Assembly (NCBI GenBank): GCA_945952175.1 | Contig: CAMFHW010000241.1 | Span: 1 to 6,770 of the forward strand | Source of the DNA: an uncultured Phenylobacterium sp. | GTDB taxonomy: Bacteria > Pseudomonadota > Alphaproteobacteria > Caulobacterales > Caulobacteraceae | DNA length: 6,770 bases | Reading direction: 5' to 3' | Part shown: piece after piece, positions 1-4,863 of the stretch | Layout: every line of letters starts with the position of its first letter | Numbering within the stretch: the first letter of the stretch is position 1 | Position numbers and translations under genes: made by a program | The notes under the pieces: generated by a model | What the model was told of the DNA's origin: nothing | What the model saw: the letters and a program-made list of their open reading frames with translations, nothing else | The model's database searches: none

Positions 1-1572
1 GGCGTGGGAGGCTTCCTTGCCCTCGGCGCAGGTGGCCGTGGCATGCAGGACGAGCTGGGCCGCCTCCGGAATGGTCATGAAGAAGCGCTGCATGTCTTCA
101 TGGGTCACGGTGACCGGGCCGCCCCGGTCGATCTGCGACTTGAAGATCGGCACCACCGAGCCGGCCGAGCCCAGGACATTGCCGAAGCGCACGGCCGAGA
201 AGCGGGTGCCGGAGCCGTTCTGCTGGGCCTGAATCACCGACTCGGCCAGGCGCTTGGTGGCGCCCATGGCGTTGGACGGATCGACCGCCTTGTCGGTGGA
301 GATCAGCACCATCTGGGCGGCGCCGCAGGCGCGGGCGGCCTCGGCCACGTTCCAGGTGCCGATGACGTTGGTCAGCACGCCCTCGCAGGGGTGATGCTCG
401 ACCATGGATACGTGCTTGAGCGCGGCGGCGTGGAACACCAGGTCCGGCTTCTCGCGCTGGAAGCAGGCGGCGACGCGGGCGGCGTTGCGCACGTCGACCA
501 GGGCGGCCTTGCGCGACAGGCCCGGGCAGGTCTCGCCGAGCTCGCGGTCGATCTCGAAGAGCGAGGTCTCCGAGAAGTCCAGCATGGTGATATGGGCGGC
601 CTCGAAGGCGGCGACCTGGCGGCACAGCTCGGCGCCGATGGAGCCGCCGGCGCCGGTGATCAGGACGCGGCGGCCCTGGATGAGGGCGCGCACCGCGGCG
701 CGGTCGAGCTCGATCGGCTCGCGGGCCAGCAGCTCCTCGACGCTGATCTCGCGCATCGGCAGCAGGGCCATGCCGTCGTGCTGCGACAGCTCGACGATGG
801 AGGGCAGGCGCAGCAGGCGGATGCCGTCGTTCTTGAGCAGGCCGAGCTGGTCGGCGGTCAGGCCCTTCAGGCGGCCCGGCTCGTCCAGGAACAGGATGGC
901 GCGGGGATAGCGGTTCCAGCGGCGCAGGTCGGCCAGGGCGGCGTCGAGATTGTCGATGCTCTCGATGATGCAGACGCCGCGGACCTGCTGGCCCACTTCG
1001 CGGGCGTCCGGCCCCACGATGCCGACCGGGGTCCAGGCATGGTCGTGGCGGCGGGCCACGTCGCGCAGATAGGTGTCGGCGAGCGCGGTCGGGCCGATCA
1101 GCAGCAGGGACGGCGCCTGGGGCGCGCGATCCTGGATCGACTTCAGCGGCGCGAAGCTGTCGAGGGCGTGCTCGTGAAGGGCGCGGCGCAGGATCCGCGC
1201 GCCCATGCAGCCAACCATCTGGAAGATCGGGGCCATGGCCAGGACCGAGCGGGCCAGGCCGCTGGCGCGGTCGATGACGAAGACGGCGAGCAGGAAGACG
1301 CCGGCGGTCAGGATGGCCGTGCGGGCCAGCACCAGGGCGTCGGGGATCGACACATAGCGCCAGGGCGACAGCTCGCGGCGGAACATGGTCGAGAAGGAGG
1401 CCGCCAGCAGGGCGTAGATCGCCACGAGCTGGGCGACGTTGAGCGTGGTCAGTCCGCTGGAGTCGAGGCCGAGGGCGCGGGTCGCCGAGAGCAGGTAGGC
1501 GACAAGGAAAGCGATGGCGGCGATGAACGTGTCGGCGACAATGGTCTGGGCCCGATTGGCCAGCTGCTCCAT
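1..1572 (-). CDS. Membrane-bound nucleotide-sugar dehydratase/epimerase, WbpM/CapD/FlaA1-like (3' end outside window)
   Basis: The minus frame from ATG at 1572 stays open for 524 codons to the window edge, so the C-terminus is missing. The family is usually about 600-650 residues, so roughly 100 are probably absent. Residues 1-125 hold about four hydrophobic segments (near 10-30, 45-62, 78-100, 107-123), placing it in the inner membrane. Residues about 150-280 fit the non-catalytic nucleotide-binding-like middle domain. The extended-SDR domain begins at 302 with TGAGGSIG (306-313). The active-site region carries STDK (425-428) and Met436-xxx-Lys440, with Met where most SDRs have Tyr; this substitution is typical of WbpM-type UDP-GlcNAc 4,6-dehydratases. 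The expected role is the first step to a deoxyamino-sugar for O-antigen, capsule or protein glycosylation, but the substrate cannot be read from sequence. The start is supported by GGAG eight bases upstream. The next minus-strand gene upstream ends in a terminator, so this is probably a separate transcription unit. Confidence 0.93.
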   Translation of the reverse strand, partial: MEQLANRAQTIVADTFIAAIAFLVAYLLSATRALGLDSSGLTTLNVAQLVAIYALLAASFSTMFRRELSPWRYVSIPDALVLARTAILTAGVFLLAVFVIDRASGLARSVLAMAPIFQMVGCMGARILRRALHEHALDSFAPLKSIQDRAPQAPSLLLIGPTALADTYLRDVARRHDHAWTPVGIVGPDAREVGQQVRGVCIIESIDNLDAALADLRRWNRYPRAILFLDEPGRLKGLTADQLGLLKNDGIRLLRLPSIVELSQHDGMALLPMREISVEELLAREPIELDRAAVRALIQGRRVLITGAGGSIGAELCRQVAAFEAAHITMLDFSETSLFEIDRELGETCPGLSRKAALVDVRNAARVAACFQREKPDLVFHAAALKHVSMVEHHPCEGVLTNVIGTWNVAEAARACGAAQMVLISTDKAVDPSNAMGATKRLAESVIQAQQNGSGTRFSAVRFGNVLGSAGSVVPIFKSQIDRGGPVTVTHEDMQRFFMTIPEAAQLVLHATATCAEGKEASHA

Positions 1573-1580
1573 GAATCGCG
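1573..1580 (-). promoter_or_regulatory. 5' flank of the WbpM-like gene immediately before its ATG
   Basis: Read on the minus strand, the eight bases directly before ATG are the spacer following a GGAG Shine-Dalgarno core (about 1581-1584). This spacing is standard and decides the ATG at 1572 over the upstream ATGs at 1595 and 1613, which are out of frame. Confidence 0.6.
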
Positions 1581-1608
1581 CTCCGTTCGCGTCATCCAAC
1601 GCCGCTGC

Positions 1609-1637
1609 ACCATAGACGCGCGAACGCGACCGTCCAA
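1609..1637 (-). promoter_or_regulatory. Candidate sigma-70-type promoter for the WbpM-like gene
   Basis: On the minus strand, TTGGAC (1632-1637) is followed after exactly 17 bases by TATGGT (1609-1614). This is a reasonable -35/-10 pair at the canonical spacing. Transcription would start near 1602, leaving a leader of about 30 bases that contains the Shine-Dalgarno. It lies downstream of the terminator of the preceding minus-strand gene, where an independent promoter would be expected. It was found by eye only, and GC-rich alphaproteobacterial promoters are hard to call. Confidence 0.45.
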
Positions 1638-1749
1638 TGAAACTCCGAACCAAGCGATTAGCTCCCGGCTTTCGGGCCGATTTTTCCGCTCAGATCGCCG
1701 AGGTTCGGTGACGCTGCGCGGACTGAAGTAGGAGGCTGCTTCGCAACAT

Positions 1750-1781
1750 AAGAAAAGCCGCCTTCGCGAACGGAGGCGGCT
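1750..1781 (-). terminator. Rho-independent terminator of the TorF-like gene
   Basis: Perfect 8-bp arms, AGCCGCCT (1756-1763) and AGGCGGCT (1774-1781), extend inward by three pairs (one G-U) to a UUCG loop as read on the minus strand. The minus-strand transcript then runs straight into TTTTCTT (1749-1755 region). The hairpin lies 28 bases after the stop codon of the outer-membrane protein gene. On the plus strand no T-run follows, so it acts only for the minus-strand gene. Confidence 0.87.
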
Positions 1782-1809
1782 ATCCTAAAAATCCAGCTCT
1801 GGGAAGAAC

Positions 1810-2499
1810 TTAGAATGTGGCTTTGACGCCAAAGACGACGCGGGCGTCGTAGATGCTGCCGAAGCTGTGTTCGTCGGTGTCCCAGTAGCGCAGGTCCAGG
1901 CCGATCTTCGGCGTCAGCGCGTAGCCCAGGCCGAGGTTCCAGGTGGTGTAGTCGGCCGGTCCCTGGACGGACTGGTGGCCGATGGCGCCGGACACGGACC
2001 ACTTGTCGTCGACCGGCACCGAGCCGTTCAGTTCGACATAGGTGGCCTCACCCGACTTGAAGGGGAATTCCGGCGAGTAGTAGACCGCCGCGCCGACCGT
2101 GGCCTTGCCCACGGGCATCGAGCCGGCCGCCTTGATTTCATAATAGGCCTCGTCAGGACCCGAGGGCTTGTTGGCGTAGCCGTAGTAGATGACGCCGAGG
2201 TCCAGAGCGACCGGGCCGGCGGTCGGCTTCACGCCCATGTAGAGGTCGTACTCCATGGTCGTGCCGTTGTTGAAGTCGACGTTCGACAGCCAGGTGCCGG
2301 CGTAGAACTTGCCGTAGGCGAGGTCGGCGCCGCCGGACACCTGACCGGCCTCGTCGGTCTGGCTGATCCCGCGGAACACGTAGTCGGTGGCGGCCCCGAT
2401 GTTGAAGGTCACGGTGGGCTTCGCGTCGTCCGCCAGAGCGACGCCGCCCATGGCGGCTGTGGCCGCTGCGACGAGCAGCGAGGTCTTGAGAGCGTTCAT
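1810..2499 (-). CDS. TorF family putative porin (secreted outer-membrane beta-barrel protein)
   Basis: A 229-residue protein. Residues 1-23 form a Sec signal peptide: Lys5, a hydrophobic Leu/Val/Ala core, and an Ala-Leu-Ala cleavage site before Asp24. The mature chain has alternating polar/hydrophobic strands rich in Tyr, Gly and Asp, and ends in Ala-Thr-Phe with the terminal aromatic residue typical of BAM-assembled barrels. The early DYVFRGISQT motif (39-48) matches the family variously called TorF or Gcw_chp, whose role is only putatively porin-like; substrate and channel function are unknown. The start is supported by AGGGGA nine bases upstream. It is flanked by a dedicated terminator downstream and a gene-free region of 376 bp upstream, so it is most likely monocistronic. 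The family call is from motif recognition and strong for the overall class; a transport role would be inference. Confidence 0.88.
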   Translation of the reverse strand: MNALKTSLLVAAATAAMGGVALADDAKPTVTFNIGAATDYVFRGISQTDEAGQVSGGADLAYGKFYAGTWLSNVDFNNGTTMEYDLYMGVKPTAGPVALDLGVIYYGYANKPSGPDEAYYEIKAAGSMPVGKATVGAAVYYSPEFPFKSGEATYVELNGSVPVDDKWSVSGAIGHQSVQGPADYTTWNLGLGYALTPKIGLDLRYWDTDEHSFGSIYDARVVFGVKATF

Positions 2500-2619
2500 T
2501 TCGTTTTATCCCCTAGATCAATCAGGCTCAGCCCGATCGAGCGGAACCATCGCCTCGGCGCTCGGGAGTCGACAACGCGACGCCCCCCGCCGCCCTGGCG
2601 GAGCTTCCTCATGATCGAG

Positions 2620-2651
2620 TTTTGGGCGCGACGGATCGGTGGCGCCCAAAA
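2620..2651. repeat. Perfect 10-bp inverted repeat with 12-bp spacer, operator-like
   Basis: The arms TTTTGGGCGC (2620-2629) and GCGCCCAAAA (2642-2651) are exact reverse complements. T-runs lie at the 5' side and A-runs at the 3' side on both strands, which is the wrong arrangement for an intrinsic terminator. A binding site for a dimeric regulator is therefore the more natural reading. It is centred about 136 bp upstream of the TorF-like start codon and about 240 bp beyond the SDR stop codon. No regulator gene is visible in the window. Confidence 0.6.
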
Positions 2652-2727
2652 GTGAGGCGCCTATCGTCACAGACGGTCCGGTGGCGGACGATGCGGAAGA
2701 GGGCCCGGCCGCGCAAAGGCGGCGTAA

Positions 2728-2863
2728 AGGGCTTTGCCCTCGCCCCACTCTTGTGGGGAGAGGCTGGGCCGCGTCGCGCAGCGACGAGGGACGCCGCAAG
2801 GCGTCAGCTGACGGGCTCGGGGTATCCCCCTCGCCCTACCCATTCCCCCTCAAGGGGGAGAGG
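2728..2863. repeat. Hairpin cluster with a duplicated module, probable dispersed intergenic repeat
   Basis: Several short inverted repeats follow each other: AGGGC/GCCCT (2728-2740), CCCCAC/GTGGGG (2743-2758, with flanking CCTC/GAGG), CGTCGC/GCGACG (2772-2786), GACGCC/GGCGTC around a GCAA loop (2790-2805), the perfect palindrome GTCAGCTGAC (2803-2812), GGGG/CCCC (2819-2829) and TCCCCC/GGGGGA (2844-2859). The outer parts repeat. CCCTCGCCCCAC (2737-2748) matches CCCTCGCCCTAC (2828-2839) at 11 of 12 bases, and GGGGAGAGG occurs at 2755-2763 and exactly 100 bases later at 2855-2863. Such CTC/GAG-bounded hairpins resemble intergenic repeats common in proteobacterial genomes; that membership is inference. 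Confidence 0.6.
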
Positions 2864-2875
2864 ACAAGGCGGCGT

Positions 2876-3676
2876 CTACCGCATCGCCATGGGCGCGTAG
2901 CCCAGGTGGGAGCCTGCGTCGACCAGCAGGGTTTCGCCGGTGACGTGGCGCGAGGCGGGAGAGGCGAGGAAGATCGCCGAGGCCGCGATGTCCTCGGCGG
3001 TGGAGGCGACCTTGAGCGGGGTGGAGGCGGCCGCGCCCTCGCGCATGCGCGCCACGCGTTCCTCCGGCAGGCCCTTGCCGAACCAAGGCGTGTCGATGAA
3101 GCCCGGGCAGATGGCGTTGACCCGGATCTTCGGCGCCAGCGCGCGGGCCAGGCTGATGGTCATGGTGGTGAGCGCGCCCTTGGAGGCGGCGTAGGGCACG
3201 GACGAGCCGATCCCCATCACCCCGGCGATCGAGGCGGTGTTGACGACGGCGCCGGGCTGGGGCGCGGCCTCGAGCAGGGGGCGGGCGGCGCGAAGCATCT
3301 GGAAGGCGCCGACCACATTGACCGCATAGAGCCGCTGGAAGTCGTCGGACGAGACCGCGTCCATGTCGGCGTGGTTGGCGAACATCGTGGTGCCGGCGTT
3401 GTTGAACAGGCAGTCGATGCGGCCGAAGGGCTCGGCCGCCGCGGCGATCTTCCGGCAGTCCTCGTCGCTGGCCACGTCGCCCTGGACCAGGACGGCCTTG
3501 GCGCCGTGGGCCTCGACCTGGCGGGCGGTCTCCTCAGCCTCATCGACGCTGCGGGCGTAGTTGATGACGACAGCCTTCGCCCCGCGCGAGGCGGTCTCGA
3601 CGGCGATGGCGCGGCCGAGCCCGGTCGAGGCGCCGGTGATCACCACCACGAAATCCTTGAAGTCCTGGCCGGCCAT
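2876..3676 (-). CDS. Classical short-chain dehydrogenase/reductase (SDR), substrate unknown
   Basis: A 266-residue cytosolic NAD(P)-dependent oxidoreductase of the usual length for classical SDRs. The cofactor motif TGASTGLG lies at 14-21, the adenine-pocket Asp at 67 (GDV), NNAG at 92-95, and the catalytic tetrad is complete: Asn120, Ser149, Tyr162, Lys166. A PG motif follows at 191-192, and the C-terminal segment ends in the common GETLLVDAG-type strand. All key residues are present, so it should be active. The sequence resembles FabG/glucose-dehydrogenase-like enzymes, but nothing fixes the substrate. I chose ATG 3676 because AGGGGA sits seven bases upstream and the Rossmann fold begins within ten residues. 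An in-frame ATG at 3817 would add 47 residues of non-SDR sequence and intrude into the cysD upstream region. It is divergent from cysD and followed on its own strand by the hairpin-rich intergenic block. Confidence 0.94.
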   Translation of the reverse strand: MAGQDFKDFVVVITGASTGLGRAIAVETASRGAKAVVINYARSVDEAEETARQVEAHGAKAVLVQGDVASDEDCRKIAAAAEPFGRIDCLFNNAGTTMFANHADMDAVSSDDFQRLYAVNVVGAFQMLRAARPLLEAAPQPGAVVNTASIAGVMGIGSSVPYAASKGALTTMTISLARALAPKIRVNAICPGFIDTPWFGKGLPEERVARMREGAAASTPLKVASTAEDIAASAIFLASPASRHVTGETLLVDAGSHLGYAPMAMR

Positions 3677-3906
3677 GGTCGTTTCCCCTGTCAGTTTTGC
3701 TGAGGCCACCGATAGGCCCTTACGGCCGGGCGCGGAAGGCCCGCAGGCGGAAACGCGCGGCCGGACCGTGAGGATTTCTGCCCTGGGGTCCAGAAGATTT
3801 GGCCGCCCGAACCGCAAGCCTGTCGGGCGCCGGGCGGAAGCATGCTCTATATCGCCAGCGCGGCGGTCCCCGGATCGCCTGCGTGAAGGATTGGAGCACG
3901 GACGCG
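3677..3906. promoter_or_regulatory. Divergent intergenic region between the SDR gene and cysD
   Basis: These 230 bp must hold the start signals of both divergent genes. On the SDR side, AGGGGA lies seven bases before its ATG. On the cysD side, GGAG lies ten bases before ATG 3907, within a TTGGAG context. I found no recognisable riboswitch, and no tRNA or small RNA gene. Confidence 0.6.
3846..3853 (+). promoter_or_regulatory. cysD: Candidate -10 box for the cysD-cysNC operon
   Basis: TCTATATC matches the Caulobacter housekeeping -10 consensus GCTANAWC at seven of eight positions and is the only AT-rich patch in this leader. Transcription would begin near 3860, giving a leader of about 47 bases. 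No good TTGAC-type -35 lies at the expected distance, so the call rests on the -10 alone. Confidence 0.35.
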
Positions 3907-4863
3907 ATGAACGCGCCTTCCCGCCTGCTGGCGGACCCGGATGCGAAGGGGCGGATCGCCCCGCAGACCCTGACGCACCTGCAGCGTCTGGAGGCCGAGA
4001 GCATCCACATCATGCGCGAGGTGGCGGCCGAGGCCGAGCGCCCGGTGATGCTGTACTCGATCGGCAAGGATTCGGCCGTGATGCTGCACCTGGCGGCCAA
4101 GGCCTTCTACCCGTCCAAGCCGCCGTTCCCGCTGCTGCACGTCGACACGACCTGGAAGTTCCGCGCCATGTACGAGATGCGCGAGCGGATGGCGGAGCAG
4201 CTGGGCTTCGAGCTGCTGGTCCACCAGAACCCCGAGGCCAAGGCGCGCGGGATCAATCCGTTCGACCACGGCTCGGCCCTGCACACCGACATCTGGAAGA
4301 CCGAGGGCCTGAAGCAGGCGCTGGACAAGTACGGCTTCGACGCCGCGTTCGGGGGCGCCCGCCGCGACGAGGAGAAGAGCCGCGCCAAGGAGCGCATCTT
4401 CTCGTTCCGCTCGGCCCAGCACCGCTGGGACCCGAAGAACCAGCGGCCGGAGCTGTGGAAGCTCTACAACGCACGGAAGAACAAGGGTGAGAGCATCCGG
4501 GTGTTCCCGCTCTCCAACTGGACCGAGCTGGACATCTGGCAATACATCCACCTGGAGAACATCCCGATCGTGCCGCTCTACTTCTCCGACGTGCGGCCGG
4601 TGGTGGAGCGCGACGGCGCGCTGATCATGGTCGATGACGACCGCATGCCGTTGAAGCCCGGCGAGACCCCGATGATGAAGTCGGTGCGGTTCCGCACCCT
4701 CGGCTGCTACCCGCTCACAGGGGCGGTCGAGAGCACGGCGGCGACCCTGCCCGAGATCATCCAGGAAATGCTGCTGACCACCACCTCGGAGCGCCAGGGC
4801 CGGATGATCGACCACGACCAGGCCGCCTCGATGGAGAAGAAGAAGCAGGAGGGCTACTTCTGA
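3907..4863 (+). CDS. cysD: Sulfate adenylyltransferase (ATP sulfurylase) subunit 2, CysD
   Basis: A 318-residue catalytic subunit of the heteromeric ATP sulfurylase. It makes adenosine 5'-phosphosulfate (APS) and pyrophosphate from ATP and sulfate in the cytosol, together with the CysN GTPase. The PP-loop signature YSIGKDSAV (50-58) matches the SIGKDS motif of characterised CysD proteins. HVDTTWKFR, GGARRDEEKSRAKER and FPLSNWTELDIWQYI follow in the expected order, and the C-terminus keeps the conserved DHDQAASMEKKKQEGYF end. E. coli CysD is about 302 residues; the surplus is an N-terminal extension of about 16 residues before THLQRLE. I prefer ATG 3907 (GGAG ten bases upstream). GTG 3883 and the far ATG 3799 are in frame but add unconserved sequence. 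The stop codon overlaps the cysNC start by one base, so the two are one operon and probably translationally coupled. Confidence 0.97.
   Translation: MNAPSRLLADPDAKGRIAPQTLTHLQRLEAESIHIMREVAAEAERPVMLYSIGKDSAVMLHLAAKAFYPSKPPFPLLHVDTTWKFRAMYEMRERMAEQLGFELLVHQNPEAKARGINPFDHGSALHTDIWKTEGLKQALDKYGFDAAFGGARRDEEKSRAKERIFSFRSAQHRWDPKNQRPELWKLYNARKNKGESIRVFPLSNWTELDIWQYIHLENIPIVPLYFSDVRPVVERDGALIMVDDDRMPLKPGETPMMKSVRFRTLGCYPLTGAVESTAATLPEIIQEMLLTTTSERQGRMIDHDQAASMEKKKQEGYF
4847..4852 (+). promoter_or_regulatory. cysNC: Shine-Dalgarno of cysNC inside the end of cysD
   Basis: AGGAGG, a full match to the anti-Shine-Dalgarno core, lies ten bases before ATG 4863 and within the last codons of cysD. With the TGATG stop/start overlap it supports both the ATG choice and coupled translation, which would keep the two subunits in balance. 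Confidence 0.75.

Larger units (their letters stand above)
2500..2875. other. Gene-free intergenic region (376 bp) between the SDR and TorF-like genes
   Basis: No frame here shows codon usage or a start with ribosome binding site suggesting a gene. The stretch contains the TorF-like gene's Shine-Dalgarno (about 2509-2514), a perfect 10-bp inverted repeat at 2620-2651 and a hairpin-rich repeat-like block at about 2728-2863. I could not identify a convincing promoter for the TorF-like gene. A GATAAAAC box right before its ATG resembles a Caulobacter -10, but it overlaps the translation signals and lacks a matching -35. Confidence 0.75.

Noticed and set aside
4..1731. A 575-codon open frame on the plus strand
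   Set aside because: It is antisense to the WbpM-like gene, full of Gly/Ala/Asp/Gln/His repeats, and has no recognisable domain. The opposite strand has a coherent protein with a complete motif set. Stop-free antisense frames are usual in GC-rich genes.
2620..2651. Reading the 10-bp inverted repeat as an intrinsic terminator
   Set aside because: T's precede and A's follow the stem on both strands, so no U-tract follows the hairpin in either transcript.
1867..2655. A 262-codon plus-strand open frame opposite the TorF-like gene
   Set aside because: The opposite strand has a signal peptide, family motif, Shine-Dalgarno and terminator. This frame has none of these.
2728..2863. CRISPR array or transposon end
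   Set aside because: There are only two imperfect module copies, with no regular spacer-repeat pattern, transposase fragment or target-site duplication.
2639..3703. A 354-codon plus-strand open frame across the hairpin block and the SDR gene
   Set aside because: It begins in the non-coding repeat-like region and then runs antisense to an SDR with all catalytic residues. Its composition is Gly/Ala/Arg/Asp low complexity.
2876..3817. Longer version of the SDR starting at ATG 3817
   Set aside because: The added 47 residues are unlike any SDR N-terminus, and ATG 3676 has a well-placed AGGGGA. The longer form would also overlap the probable cysD control region.
3677..3906. SAM- or sulfur-responsive riboswitch ahead of cysD
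   Set aside because: I could not recognise any known aptamer core, and the leader after the candidate -10 is only about 47 bases. A covariance-model search would be needed to exclude it formally.
3847..4815. A 322-codon minus-strand open frame opposite cysD
   Set aside because: It is antisense to a fully recognised CysD, with no motif and the same GC-rich shadow composition.
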